Program-made: the position numbers and the translations under genes
NCBI RefSeq assembly: GCF_017305435.1
Contig: NZ_JAFKIP010000008.1
Location: 123,216-187,215 of the forward strand
Length of the DNA stretch: 64,000 bases
Reading direction: 5' to 3'
Source: Microbacterium sp.
GTDB lineage: Bacteria; Actinomycetota; Actinomycetes; Actinomycetales; Microbacteriaceae
In this document: positions 53,195-61,009 of the stretch, one piece after another
Layout of the letters: every line of letters begins with the position of its first letter
Numbering within the stretch: the stretch's first letter is position 1
Notes under the pieces: model-generated
Database searches by the model: none
Told to the model about the DNA's origin: nothing
The model's input: the letters and a program-made list of their open reading frames with translations, nothing else

Positions 53195-53944
53195 ATGGAT
53201 CTGCAGATCGCGGGACGAGTGGCGCTGATCACGGGTGCGGCGGGCGGCGTCGGCCGAGCCGTCGCGGAAGCCTTGGGCGACGAGGGTGCCGCTCTCGCGC
53301 TCCTCGATCGCGCGGCGCCGCGAGCGCTCGCCGACGACCTTCGCGCCCGCGGGGTCGATGCGCACGCGTTCGCCGCCGATGCGACCGACGACGCGCAGGC
53401 CGCGGCCGCCGTGGACGCGGCCGTCACGCGCTTCGGCGGCATCGACCTCGTGGCCGGATGCGCCGGCATCTCCGGCCCCGTCGGCACCCGGCTCGAGGAC
53501 ACCCTCCCGGACCAGTGGGACGAGGTCTTCGCCGTCAACGTACGCGGGTCCTATCTGCTGCTGCGGCACACGCTGCCGCTGCTGCGTGGGCGCGCACGTG
53601 CGGCTGTCGTGCTCGTGGCGAGCGATTCCGCCCTCGTCGCGTCGGGCGGCATGGCGCCGTACTGCGCCTCGAAGGCTGCTGTCGTCCAGCTGGCGCGTGC
53701 CGCGTCGGTGGAGAACCCTGGGGTGCGCATCAACGCGATCTGTCCCTCGATCATCGACACCCCGATGAGCCGCGGGGACCTCGAGCTCGCGGACGGCTTC
53801 GACGAGGTCGCCTACCCCGTGCAGAGCGCGGCGGAGGTGGCATCCACCGTCGCCTATCTGCTGTCACCGCGCGCTCGCCCCGTCGACGCGGCGGCGCTCG
53901 TCAGCGACTTCGGCTACACGGCTCGCAGCGGATTCCCCGCGTAG
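53195..53944 (+). CDS. Short-chain dehydrogenase/reductase
   Basis: 249 residues. VALITGAAGGVGRAVAEAL holds the dinucleotide loop, GCAGISGPVG the structural motif, and the catalytic Tyr-Cys-Ala-Ser-Lys is at PYCASKAAVV. GGGAGGACGAGCG precedes the ATG. It is followed 50 bases on by another SDR gene; both are divergent from the permease gene. The substrate is unknown. Confidence 0.88.
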   Translation: MDLQIAGRVALITGAAGGVGRAVAEALGDEGAALALLDRAAPRALADDLRARGVDAHAFAADATDDAQAAAAVDAAVTRFGGIDLVAGCAGISGPVGTRLEDTLPDQWDEVFAVNVRGSYLLLRHTLPLLRGRARAAVVLVASDSALVASGGMAPYCASKAAVVQLARAASVENPGVRINAICPSIIDTPMSRGDLELADGFDEVAYPVQSAAEVASTVAYLLSPRARPVDAAALVSDFGYTARSGFPA

Positions 53945-53994
53945 CGACGACCGCGGCTCGGACGCGGGCACAGATCCTCAGGAAAGGAACGACC

Positions 53995-54807
53995 ATGGGA
54001 TACGCAGGCAGCACCGTGGCAGGGAAGGTCGTCGTCGTCACCGGCGGGGGCACGGGCATCGGGGCGGCGATCGCCGAGCGGTTCGCCGCGGAAGGGGCGC
54101 ACGTCGTCGTCGTCGGCCGCCGCGGAGGGCCGCTCGACGAGGTCGCCGCGGCCGTCGGTGCCGTGCCGCTCGTCGCCGATGCGGCGGATGCCGCGGACGC
54201 GCGCGGCGTCGTCGACGAGGTCCTCACCCGGTTCGGCCGGCTGGACGTGCTCGTCAACAACGCCGGCGGGCACGGTTTCGCCCCCGTCGGCGAGACCGAC
54301 GACGAGGGGTGGGCGGCATCCTTGCGCGCGAACCTCACGACGGCGTTCACGATGTCGCGCGAGGCGCTGCCGCCGCTCATCGAGGCGAAGGGGCAGATCG
54401 TCGTGATCTCCTCGCTCGCCGGGCTGTTCGCGGGGCCGTCGGTGGCCGGCTACACGGTCGGCAAGCACGCCCTGATCGGGCTCACCAAGACGCTCGCCCG
54501 TGACTACGGGCGGCACGGCGTGCGCGTGAACGCGGTGTGCCCGGGCTGGGTCCAGACGCCGATGGCGGATGCCGAGATGGACGAGTTCTCGGCGCACGCT
54601 GGCCTCGACGGGCGCGAGACCGCGTATGCGACGGTCACGGCGGACGTGCCGCTGCGCCGGGCGGCTGCGCCGTCCGAGATCGCGTCGATCGTGCGCTTCC
54701 TCGGGTCGGGGGAGTCGTCGTACATGACGGGTTCCGTCCTCGTCGCCGACGGCGGCGCGCACATCGTCGACCTCCCGACGACGGCGTTCGAGCACGCCGG
54801 CATGTGA
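53995..54807 (+). CDS. Short-chain dehydrogenase/reductase
   Basis: 270 residues. VVVTGGGTGIGAAIAERF is the cofactor loop, VLVNNAGGHGF the NNAG motif, and the catalytic Tyr-x-x-x-Lys is in AGYTVGKHALIG. It resembles the 3-oxoacyl/glucose dehydrogenase type. AGGAAAGGA precedes the ATG at 53995. It is the second of a two-SDR operon in the unknown catabolic cluster. Confidence 0.9.
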   Translation: MGYAGSTVAGKVVVVTGGGTGIGAAIAERFAAEGAHVVVVGRRGGPLDEVAAAVGAVPLVADAADAADARGVVDEVLTRFGRLDVLVNNAGGHGFAPVGETDDEGWAASLRANLTTAFTMSREALPPLIEAKGQIVVISSLAGLFAGPSVAGYTVGKHALIGLTKTLARDYGRHGVRVNAVCPGWVQTPMADAEMDEFSAHAGLDGRETAYATVTADVPLRRAAAPSEIASIVRFLGSGESSYMTGSVLVADGGAHIVDLPTTAFEHAGM

Positions 54808-54815
54808 GCGCCGAG

Positions 54816-54897
54816 CACGAACTCCGCAGTTCGTCACGTACTCCGCACCGCGCATGGCATGTCGGTGCGGAGTACGTGCGATTCTGCGGAGTTCGTG
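54816..54897. repeat. Nested inverted array, 19-bp period (CACGnACTCCGCA core)
   Basis: The core lies at 54816 and 54835 and, inverted, TGCGGAGT at 54866 and 54885; both steps are 19 bp. The inner 16-bp arms (54835-54850 with 54863-54878) and outer 14-bp arms (54816-54829 with 54884-54897) are perfect, with a 5x5 internal loop. It is homologous to the array at 7704-7775. It lies between converging genes, where it could terminate both. Confidence 0.85.
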
Positions 54898-54934
54898 GGC
54901 GGGTGTGCCCAGCCGGCCGGACGGCCGGACGGCC

Positions 54935-55645
54935 TCAGGCCGCGGCGCCGCCGAGGTAGGCGCGGCGCAGCAGCTCGGGATCGGCCTCGAGGCGCGCGGC
55001 GGGCCCCTGGTACGCCACCCGGCCGCCGGCGACGACGAGCGCTTCGCCCGCGAGCCCCAGCGCGAGGTGCGTGAACTGCTCGACGAGGAGCACGCCGACG
55101 CCGGATTCCGCGAGGGTGCGGATGAGGGGGAACAGGCGCGTGAAGACGACCGGGGCGAGGCCCAGCGACATCTCGTCGACGAGGAGGAACGCGGGGCGCG
55201 CCGCGAAGGCGCGCGCGAGCACGACCATCTGCTGCTCGCCGCCGGAGAGCAGCGCCGTCGGCGCGTCGATGCGCTTCTCGAGCTCGGGGAAGTGCGCGAG
55301 CGCCTCCTCGATCTCCGGCTCGGTGCGCGCCGTGAGGGACAGGTTCTCCCGCACGGTCAACGACGGGAAGACGGCACGGCCCTGCTCGATGTGGACGATG
55401 CCCGCCCGCGCCCGGTTCACCCGCGACCACGTGGAGATCGGGGTGTCGCCGAGCAGGATCGACCCGGTCGCGTGCGGCGTGACACCCGAGATCGCCTCGA
55501 TGAGGCTCGTCTTGCCGGCGCCGTTCGGGCCGACGAGCGCGGTCACCTCTCCGCGGCGCACGGTCAGGCTCACGCCCGAGATCACGGGGCCTGCGCCCCG
55601 GTTGACGCTCACGTCGTCGAGGGTCAGCGTGTTCGCGGCATCCAT
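54935..55645 (-). CDS. livF: Branched-chain-type ABC transporter ATPase, LivF
   Basis: 236 residues. Walker A is GPNGAGKTS, the signature is LSGGEQQMVVLARAF and Walker B is FLLVDEMSLGLAP, with the LivF-specific MSLGLAP. It shares a TGATG junction with the upstream fusion gene, making it the second ATPase of the transporter. Its place in the cluster suggests uptake of the cluster's substrate rather than of leucine. Confidence 0.92.
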   Translation of the reverse strand: MDAANTLTLDDVSVNRGAGPVISGVSLTVRRGEVTALVGPNGAGKTSLIEAISGVTPHATGSILLGDTPISTWSRVNRARAGIVHIEQGRAVFPSLTVRENLSLTARTEPEIEEALAHFPELEKRIDAPTALLSGGEQQMVVLARAFAARPAFLLVDEMSLGLAPVVFTRLFPLIRTLAESGVGVLLVEQFTHLALGLAGEALVVAGGRVAYQGPAARLEADPELLRRAYLGGAAA

Positions 55646-57405
55646 CACAGCAGCTCCGTCTCGCCCATGTAGGCCTTGATCACGGCGGGGTTCTCGAGCA
55701 CCTCGGCCTGCGGACCGGACGCGAGCACGCGCCCGAAGTCGAGGACCGTGAGTCGCGGGCAGACCGAGCGGACGAGGTCGAGGTCGTGCTCGATGATCAC
55801 GACCGAGATCCCGAAGCGCTCCGGCAGCTCGCGGATGCGCATCGCGAGGGCGAGGTGCTCTTCGTGGGAGAGTCCCGCGGCCGGTTCGTCGAGGACGAGC
55901 AGTCTCGGGCGCGCGAGCACGTTCGCGGCGACCTCGACGAGCCGGCGCGTGCCGACGTCGACGCTCGTGAGTCGCGTCGCGGCCGGCGGGCATCCGAAGA
56001 ACGCGAGCGTCTTCTCGACATCCACGCGATCGACCCGGCGGCGTGCGACGAAGCGCACGTACCCGCCGACCGTGAGCGACGGCGGAACGCGATCCTGCTG
56101 GAACGTGCGTCGCAGGCCGTGACGGGCGCGACGCGTCGGCGACATGCCGGCGAGGTCCTGGCCGGCCACGAGCACGCGCCCGCCGTGCCGGGGGAGGAAA
56201 CCGCTGATCGCGTCGACGAACGTCGACTTGCCCGCGCCGTTCGGACCGATGAGACCCATGATCGACCCCGCCGGCACCTCCAGCGAGACGTCGTCGAGGG
56301 CCTTCAGCGCGCCGAACTGGACGGTCAGCCCCTCGACGACCAGCACCGGCGCGCCGGTCGCCTCGGCGGGGTCGAGCGTCGCGACGGTGGTCGTCGTGAT
56401 GCGGGGCCCGGTCGGGGCGACGTCGGTATCGTCGACGGCCGGGGGCGGCGTCGGGCGCTGCCGCCGATACCAGAGGTTGCGCAGGCCCTGGCCGAGGTTC
56501 GTGCCGCTCGTGAGCGCCTGCACGCCAAGGATGCCGAAGATCACGAACGCCCAGTCCTGCGGCACCCCCCAGCGCTTGAGGAGCTCGGGCACGAGCACCC
56601 AGAGGAACCCGCCGAAGATCGCCATGTCGATGAGATAGGCGCCCGACATGATCGCCAGCACGTACAGCGCGAGCGATTGCAGTGGCGTGAAGCTCGACGC
56701 GAACGGCAGCTGCACCTGACCGGCGATGAGGCCGCCCGAGATGCCGCCGAGTGCGGCGCTCACCGCGAAGGCTGTGAGCTTCGCGCCGGCGACGCTCTGC
56801 CCGACCGACGCCGTGCCGCGCTCGGAGAATGCGACGGCCTTCCAGCTCGCGCCCCAGCGGCCGCGCTGCAGCCAGAACACGAGGAGCGCGCAGAGGGCGA
56901 GCACGATGATCGTGAAGAAGAAGTACGACCGGTCGCTCTGGAACATGCTCGGTCGGTCGACGGGGGTGCCGTCCGCAGAGCCGGGGAACTGGATCTGCAC
57001 GAGCGTGACGTCCGCCGCGGCGGCGAAGCCGAGGGTCACGACGGCGAGGTTCACGCCGCGCAGCCGCAGGGCCGGCAGGCCCACGAGTACGCCGGCGAGT
57101 CCGGCGCCGAGGCCGCCCAGGACGAGCCAGAGGACGAATCCGCCGGGGGCCTGGATGTAGCTGAGGCCCGCGACGATCCACGCCCCGATCGCGGCGAAGG
57201 TGAGCTGGCAGAGGGCGATCATCCCGGCCGAGCCCGTGACGACGCCGAGCCCGAGGATCGCGATCGCGGCGGTCACGGCGCTCACCGCGAGGAAGACGAA
57301 ATAGCTGTCGAGGCCCACGCTCAGTGCGAAGCCGACGGCGATGCCGACGGCCGCGACGGCGAGCGGCCACGTGAGACGGAACCAGGGGCGGTCAGCGAGC
57401 GGCAT
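55645..57405 (-). CDS. LivM permease fused to LivG ATPase
   Basis: 586 residues. Residues 1-300 are a LivM-type permease (eight or nine spans, GLVGLPALRLRGVNLAVVTL-like loop at VGLPALRLRGVNLAVVTLG). A 45-residue Pro/Thr-rich linker leads to a LivG-type ATPase with Walker A GPNGAGKST, Walker B LLVLDEPAAGLS and His in IIEHDLDLV. The signature region reads VGTRRLVEVA instead of YGQQRRLEIA. The fusion removes one gene from the usual five-gene set. Its start overlaps the livH end by 14 bases. Confidence 0.9.
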   Translation of the reverse strand: MPLADRPWFRLTWPLAVAAVGIAVGFALSVGLDSYFVFLAVSAVTAAIAILGLGVVTGSAGMIALCQLTFAAIGAWIVAGLSYIQAPGGFVLWLVLGGLGAGLAGVLVGLPALRLRGVNLAVVTLGFAAAADVTLVQIQFPGSADGTPVDRPSMFQSDRSYFFFTIIVLALCALLVFWLQRGRWGASWKAVAFSERGTASVGQSVAGAKLTAFAVSAALGGISGGLIAGQVQLPFASSFTPLQSLALYVLAIMSGAYLIDMAIFGGFLWVLVPELLKRWGVPQDWAFVIFGILGVQALTSGTNLGQGLRNLWYRRQRPTPPPAVDDTDVAPTGPRITTTTVATLDPAEATGAPVLVVEGLTVQFGALKALDDVSLEVPAGSIMGLIGPNGAGKSTFVDAISGFLPRHGGRVLVAGQDLAGMSPTRRARHGLRRTFQQDRVPPSLTVGGYVRFVARRRVDRVDVEKTLAFFGCPPAATRLTSVDVGTRRLVEVAANVLARPRLLVLDEPAAGLSHEEHLALAMRIRELPERFGISVVIIEHDLDLVRSVCPRLTVLDFGRVLASGPQAEVLENPAVIKAYMGETELL

Positions 57406-58252
57406 CCCACACCTCCTTGCGCTGCGTCCACAGCAGCAGGACGACGATGAACAGGAACGGCAGGAAGTTGCGCACGAGCGCGACCTGGTCGATCTGGGCG
57501 ACGAGCCCGCCGAGGAGGCCGAGCGCCAAGCCGCCGACGACCGTGAGGTCGAGGCGGGAGAAACCGCCGAGCAGCGAGGCCGCGGCGGCGGGGATGATGA
57601 GCATCGACAGGCTCGTCGCGTCGTTGGACTGCGAGGGCGCGACGATCACGATGACGATCGCGCTGATCACGCCCGTGACGAACCACACTGCGATGGACAG
57701 CGGCCGAGAACGGATGCCGAGCAGCTCCGCCGTCGTCGGGCGCTCCGAGAGCGCCCGCAGCTGAGTGCCGATGCGGGTGCGGGTCAGCACGAGTCGCGCA
57801 CCGACGGCGACGACGATCGCCATGACGACCGTCGCGACGGTGACCTGGCTGACGACGACGCCGCCGAGGGTGAACGCCGGGCCGCCGATGAGCGGGGCGA
57901 ACGGCTGCGGCTTGTTGCCGAAGAGGATGAAGGAGAGCGAGATGAGGAGCAGGAGCGGGCCGACCGTCATCGCGGAGCGGGTGGTCGTGGATGCCTCGGA
58001 CAGCCACGTCGCGGCGATCCAGCCGATCGCGGCCGACAGCAACCCCCCGAGGACGACGCCGAGCGTGGCCGCCAGCCACACCGGCATCCCGGCGGAGGTC
58101 ACGAGCCACACGGCGCAGAAGCCGCCGAACATACCCGTCGCGGCCTGGGAGAAGTTGACGACGCGCACGAGGCGAGACATCAGGGTGAGGCAGACGCCGA
58201 GGACGGCGTAGAGGCCGCCGGCGGCGAGGCCGGCGATGGCGCCTTCGATCAT
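57392..58252 (-). CDS. livH: Branched-chain-type ABC transporter permease, LivH
   Basis: 286 residues, eight hydrophobic spans. GLAAGGLYAVLGVCLTLMSRL and VNFSQAATGMFGGF are the LivH opening, and LRALSERPTTAELLGI is the ATPase-docking loop. The ATG at 58252 has AAGGAG upstream. It pairs with the LivM half of the fusion protein. Confidence 0.9.
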   Translation of the reverse strand: MIEGAIAGLAAGGLYAVLGVCLTLMSRLVRVVNFSQAATGMFGGFCAVWLVTSAGMPVWLAATLGVVLGGLLSAAIGWIAATWLSEASTTTRSAMTVGPLLLLISLSFILFGNKPQPFAPLIGGPAFTLGGVVVSQVTVATVVMAIVVAVGARLVLTRTRIGTQLRALSERPTTAELLGIRSRPLSIAVWFVTGVISAIVIVIVAPSQSNDATSLSMLIIPAAAASLLGGFSRLDLTVVGGLALGLLGGLVAQIDQVALVRNFLPFLFIVVLLLWTQRKEVWDAAR

Positions 58253-58278
58253 TTCGCTCCTTCGGGCGAGGGGAGGGT

Positions 58279-58335
58279 GGGGTGGCCTGCGCACCTGCAC
58301 ACCGGTGTGCGGGCCACCCCGATGTGCAGGTGCGC
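58279..58335. repeat. Interleaved inverted repeats (pseudoknot-like order)
   Basis: GGGGTGGCC (58279-58287) is complementary to GGCCACCCC (58312-58320), while GCGCACCTGCACA (58289-58301) is complementary to TGTGCAGGTGCGC (58323-58335). The order A, B, A', B' is that of an H-type pseudoknot, not of nested stems. A local palindrome CACACCGGTGTG (58298-58309) competes. It lies between the binding-protein gene and livH. Confidence 0.75.
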
Positions 58336-58358
58336 GGCAGGTGCCGCTCAGGCGGGGA

Positions 58359-59531
58359 TCAGGGGATCCGCAGCCAGTCGTCGGCGATCTTCTCCCACGC
58401 GTGGGTGCCGCTCTTCAGGACGATCGGCCAACCTGCCGTCGGGATCGTGCCGAAGGTGTACGGGTCGCCGACCATGGGGTTCTCGATCGGGTCCATCGCC
58501 TTGATGGCCTTGGACACCGACTCGCGCGTGACATCCCCATCGACCTTCTTCAGCGCCTCGATGAAGTAGGTCGCGGCGAGGAACCCGCCCTGGCTGAAGG
58601 AGGTCAGCGGGATGTTGTTCTTCGTCATGAGGTCGCGCCACTCCTTGTTGATGTCGCTGTCCTCGGTGAACGGGTAGAACTCGGCGGGAACGTAGATGCC
58701 GGCACCGGCGTCGTCGATCGCCTTCGCGAAGTTCTCGCTGTAGACGCTCGTGAGGTACAGCCACGTCACGTCGTTCCAGCCCTGCGCGTTCGCGGCCTTG
58801 ACCTGACCGATCGCGTCGGGTTCGACGGGGTTGATCGCGAGCGCCTTGCAGCCCTGCTGACGGGCCTTCACGATGTACGGCGTGTAGTCCGAGGCGCCGT
58901 AGGGCACGGTGTCATCGATGTACAGCGGCTTCTTGCCGGTGATCTCGGTCCACTTGTCGATCGCGGCCTGGTAGGCGGGGCGGGTGGAGCCGGCGATCTC
59001 GAGCAGCACGCAGATGTCGTCGAGCTTCAGCTCCTCCGAGCCGTACAGGAGCGTCAGCGTGAGGTCGTTGAACGGCCCGACGTTGGCCGGCGAGATCGTG
59101 TCGGTGTTGTCGAAGCAGCCCGTGTCGACGCCGACTCCGGGGATGGAGAGGATGCCCTCCTGTGCGTAGTACTTGGCGTTGAGGTCGCACTCGATGAGGC
59201 TCGCGGAGCCGACCATCGCGACGGCGCCGTCGCTGCCGACGATCTCGCGGGCGCTCGCGGTCGCGGTCGCCGGGTCGCCCTTGTCGTCGAGCGCCTTGTA
59301 CGAGATCTTGCGGCCGTTGAGGCCGCCCGCCTCGTTGAACGCGTCGAAGACGGCGGCAGCCGCCTGGGATGCCTCGGGGAACGTCGCTGCGCCGCTGATG
59401 GTGTTGACCGAGCCGACGACGATGTCGCCTCCGCCCCCGCTGCCGCTGTCGCCGCCCGACCCGGCGCAGCCGGAGAGCGCGAGCGCGGCGGCGACGGCGA
59501 ACGCCGCGGCCGGGATGATCTTTCGCTGCAT
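58359..59531 (-). CDS. Branched-chain-type ABC transporter substrate-binding lipoprotein
   Basis: 390 residues. The lipobox is LSGC with Cys near 23, followed by a Gly/Ser/Asp linker. The mature part is a Peripla_BP_6 (LivK/AmiC) fold: IVVGSVNTISGAATFPEAS, VAMVGSASLIECDLNAKYY and GVGVDTGCFDNTDTISPA. It contains several Cys that may pair. It is probably the specificity component for the livHMGF set downstream. The ATG at 59531 fits the signal peptide; longer reading upstream is not secretory. Confidence 0.9.
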   Translation of the reverse strand: MQRKIIPAAAFAVAAALALSGCAGSGGDSGSGGGGDIVVGSVNTISGAATFPEASQAAAAVFDAFNEAGGLNGRKISYKALDDKGDPATATASAREIVGSDGAVAMVGSASLIECDLNAKYYAQEGILSIPGVGVDTGCFDNTDTISPANVGPFNDLTLTLLYGSEELKLDDICVLLEIAGSTRPAYQAAIDKWTEITGKKPLYIDDTVPYGASDYTPYIVKARQQGCKALAINPVEPDAIGQVKAANAQGWNDVTWLYLTSVYSENFAKAIDDAGAGIYVPAEFYPFTEDSDINKEWRDLMTKNNIPLTSFSQGGFLAATYFIEALKKVDGDVTRESVSKAIKAMDPIENPMVGDPYTFGTIPTAGWPIVLKSGTHAWEKIADDWLRIP

Positions 59532-59593
59532 GGTGTCCTGCCTCTCTTGGTGCCGCATGGTGCGGCGTCTCGGGTGCCGGTTCTCGGCGTGCG

Positions 59594-59983
59594 TCATCCG
59601 CGCACGGCGCGGTTGACGAGTTCGGTGTCGGTGAACTGCTCGAAGGCGACGACGCGACCGCTCTCGAGTCGCCACACGTGCGCGACCCGGGCGGCGAAGA
59701 AGCGCCCGGTGCCGCGATGGGTGCCGGAGTACGTCCCGATCCCGACGACGACATCGCCGCCGTCGACGATCTCGTCGATCGACAGGGTGTAGCCGTCCCA
59801 GTCGTCCTGCAGGCGGGAGAACACGCCCGCGACGACGGCTTCCGCTCCGACGTAGGTGCCCGCGTAGGGGAAGCCCGCCGCTTCGGTCCATCGGACGGCG
59901 GGGTCCAGATCGGCGATCATGCCGTCGACGTCGCCGCGGTCGGACGCGTCGTAGTGGCGGCGGATGATGTCTGCGTGGCTCAT
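59594..59983 (-). CDS. SnoaL/NTF2-like protein
   Basis: 129 residues, a complete SnoaL-type cone fold: IIRRHYDASDRGDVDGMIADLDPAVRW opening, TYVGAEAVVAG, and HVWRLESGRVVAFEQFTD at the end. Members include small isomerases, hydrolases and ligand-binding proteins. It is 17 bases downstream of the second MoaF-like gene, so they are probably one operon. No catalytic role can be read. Confidence 0.82.
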   Translation of the reverse strand: MSHADIIRRHYDASDRGDVDGMIADLDPAVRWTEAAGFPYAGTYVGAEAVVAGVFSRLQDDWDGYTLSIDEIVDGGDVVVGIGTYSGTHRGTGRFFAARVAHVWRLESGRVVAFEQFTDTELVNRAVRG

Positions 59984-60000
59984 GAGGGATGCCTCGATCG

Positions 60001-60828
60001 TCAGACGGGCTGCGCGTCGGGGTAGCTGACGGAGCCGAGCGGGTAGATGTGGCCGCCGGCACGCGAGTGCTCCGAGGCGCCGGCGCCGTTCAGGCCGAGG
60101 AAGATGCCGGTCGTCCGCAGCGCGTAGCCGAGATCGTGCAGCCACACACTGGCGACGGCGATCCGGAACTCCCGGAAGCAGAAGAGGTAGAGGCCGTCGT
60201 CGAAGCGCCACACGGTCGACAGATCGGTGTCGCCGTGGCCGCGCTGCACGCCCTGCAGGCACTGCCAGCTGTAGCGCTGGCTGGAGAGGTACACGTGCTC
60301 GTAGAGGTGGTTCGGACTGTAGCGGTAGATGTTGCGCTTGCCGATGAGATCGCGGCTGGGGGCGGGTGCGGAACCCGTGGGCTCGCCGCCGTCGAGGGTG
60401 CCGGCGAGGAACTGCTGGGTCACCTGCGGTGTGCCCTCGACGGGCTCGGCGGCGATCCGCGAGACGACGGCGAGGGCGCGGCGCGTGCGCGTGGACCAGA
60501 TCAGAGTGACCGCTTCCCGCTCGCGGCTCGTCAGCGGGAGGTTCACGAAGAGGACGTCGTCACGGACGGCGACGGCGTCGTAGGGGTCGCGCGTACCGGC
60601 ATCCACCTGGATGGCGCCGCCGGCCGACCACGTGACCTCGTCGGTGTCGAACGCGAGGTCGATGCGGGTGCCGTCGTCGAGCGTGAGGTTCACGCGCTCG
60701 CCGGCGAGCGCGGCATTCGGCAGACGGAAGGTGTCGATGCCGGCGGCGAACTCGTCGTACGTGCGCCATTCGTCGAGAGCCGGATCGGACGTCGCGTCAG
60801 GCGCTGCGGGTGCGGAGAGGTCAGTCAT
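60001..60828 (-). CDS. MoaF-family protein (second copy)
   Basis: 275 residues. It has the same two-domain layout as the protein at 50615-51451: LIGKRNIYRYSPNHLYEHVYLS and YSWQCLQGVQRGHGDTDLS align with LIGRRVLWVYSSEHAYEHVYLS and YTWQCLAGPEQGLADTDE. The rest is clearly diverged, so the duplication is old. AAGGAGCCCATCGC precedes the ATG at 60828. It starts the operon with the SnoaL protein and the ABC transporter. Confidence 0.82.
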   Translation of the reverse strand: MTDLSAPAAPDATSDPALDEWRTYDEFAAGIDTFRLPNAALAGERVNLTLDDGTRIDLAFDTDEVTWSAGGAIQVDAGTRDPYDAVAVRDDVLFVNLPLTSREREAVTLIWSTRTRRALAVVSRIAAEPVEGTPQVTQQFLAGTLDGGEPTGSAPAPSRDLIGKRNIYRYSPNHLYEHVYLSSQRYSWQCLQGVQRGHGDTDLSTVWRFDDGLYLFCFREFRIAVASVWLHDLGYALRTTGIFLGLNGAGASEHSRAGGHIYPLGSVSYPDAQPV

Positions 60829-61009
60829 GCGATGGGCTCCTTCGACCGATTCCGCGGCGGTGCGGAACCTGTGCCCATCGTCGAACCCGCGCCCACGGCG
60901 CTCAAGGTGTTCGCGGGGTTCGCGCGCGGTCAGTCAACCGGCGTGCCCGCAGCGGCAAGCCCGGTCACGGTCCGGCAACGGCGCCCGCGTCGCCCGCGTC
61001 ACCGACGGG

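Noticed and set aside
60829-61009. AraC half-sites GGCAAG/GGCAAC 20 bp apart (60954, 60974)
   Set aside because: The repeated part is too short and GC-rich to separate from chance without binding data.
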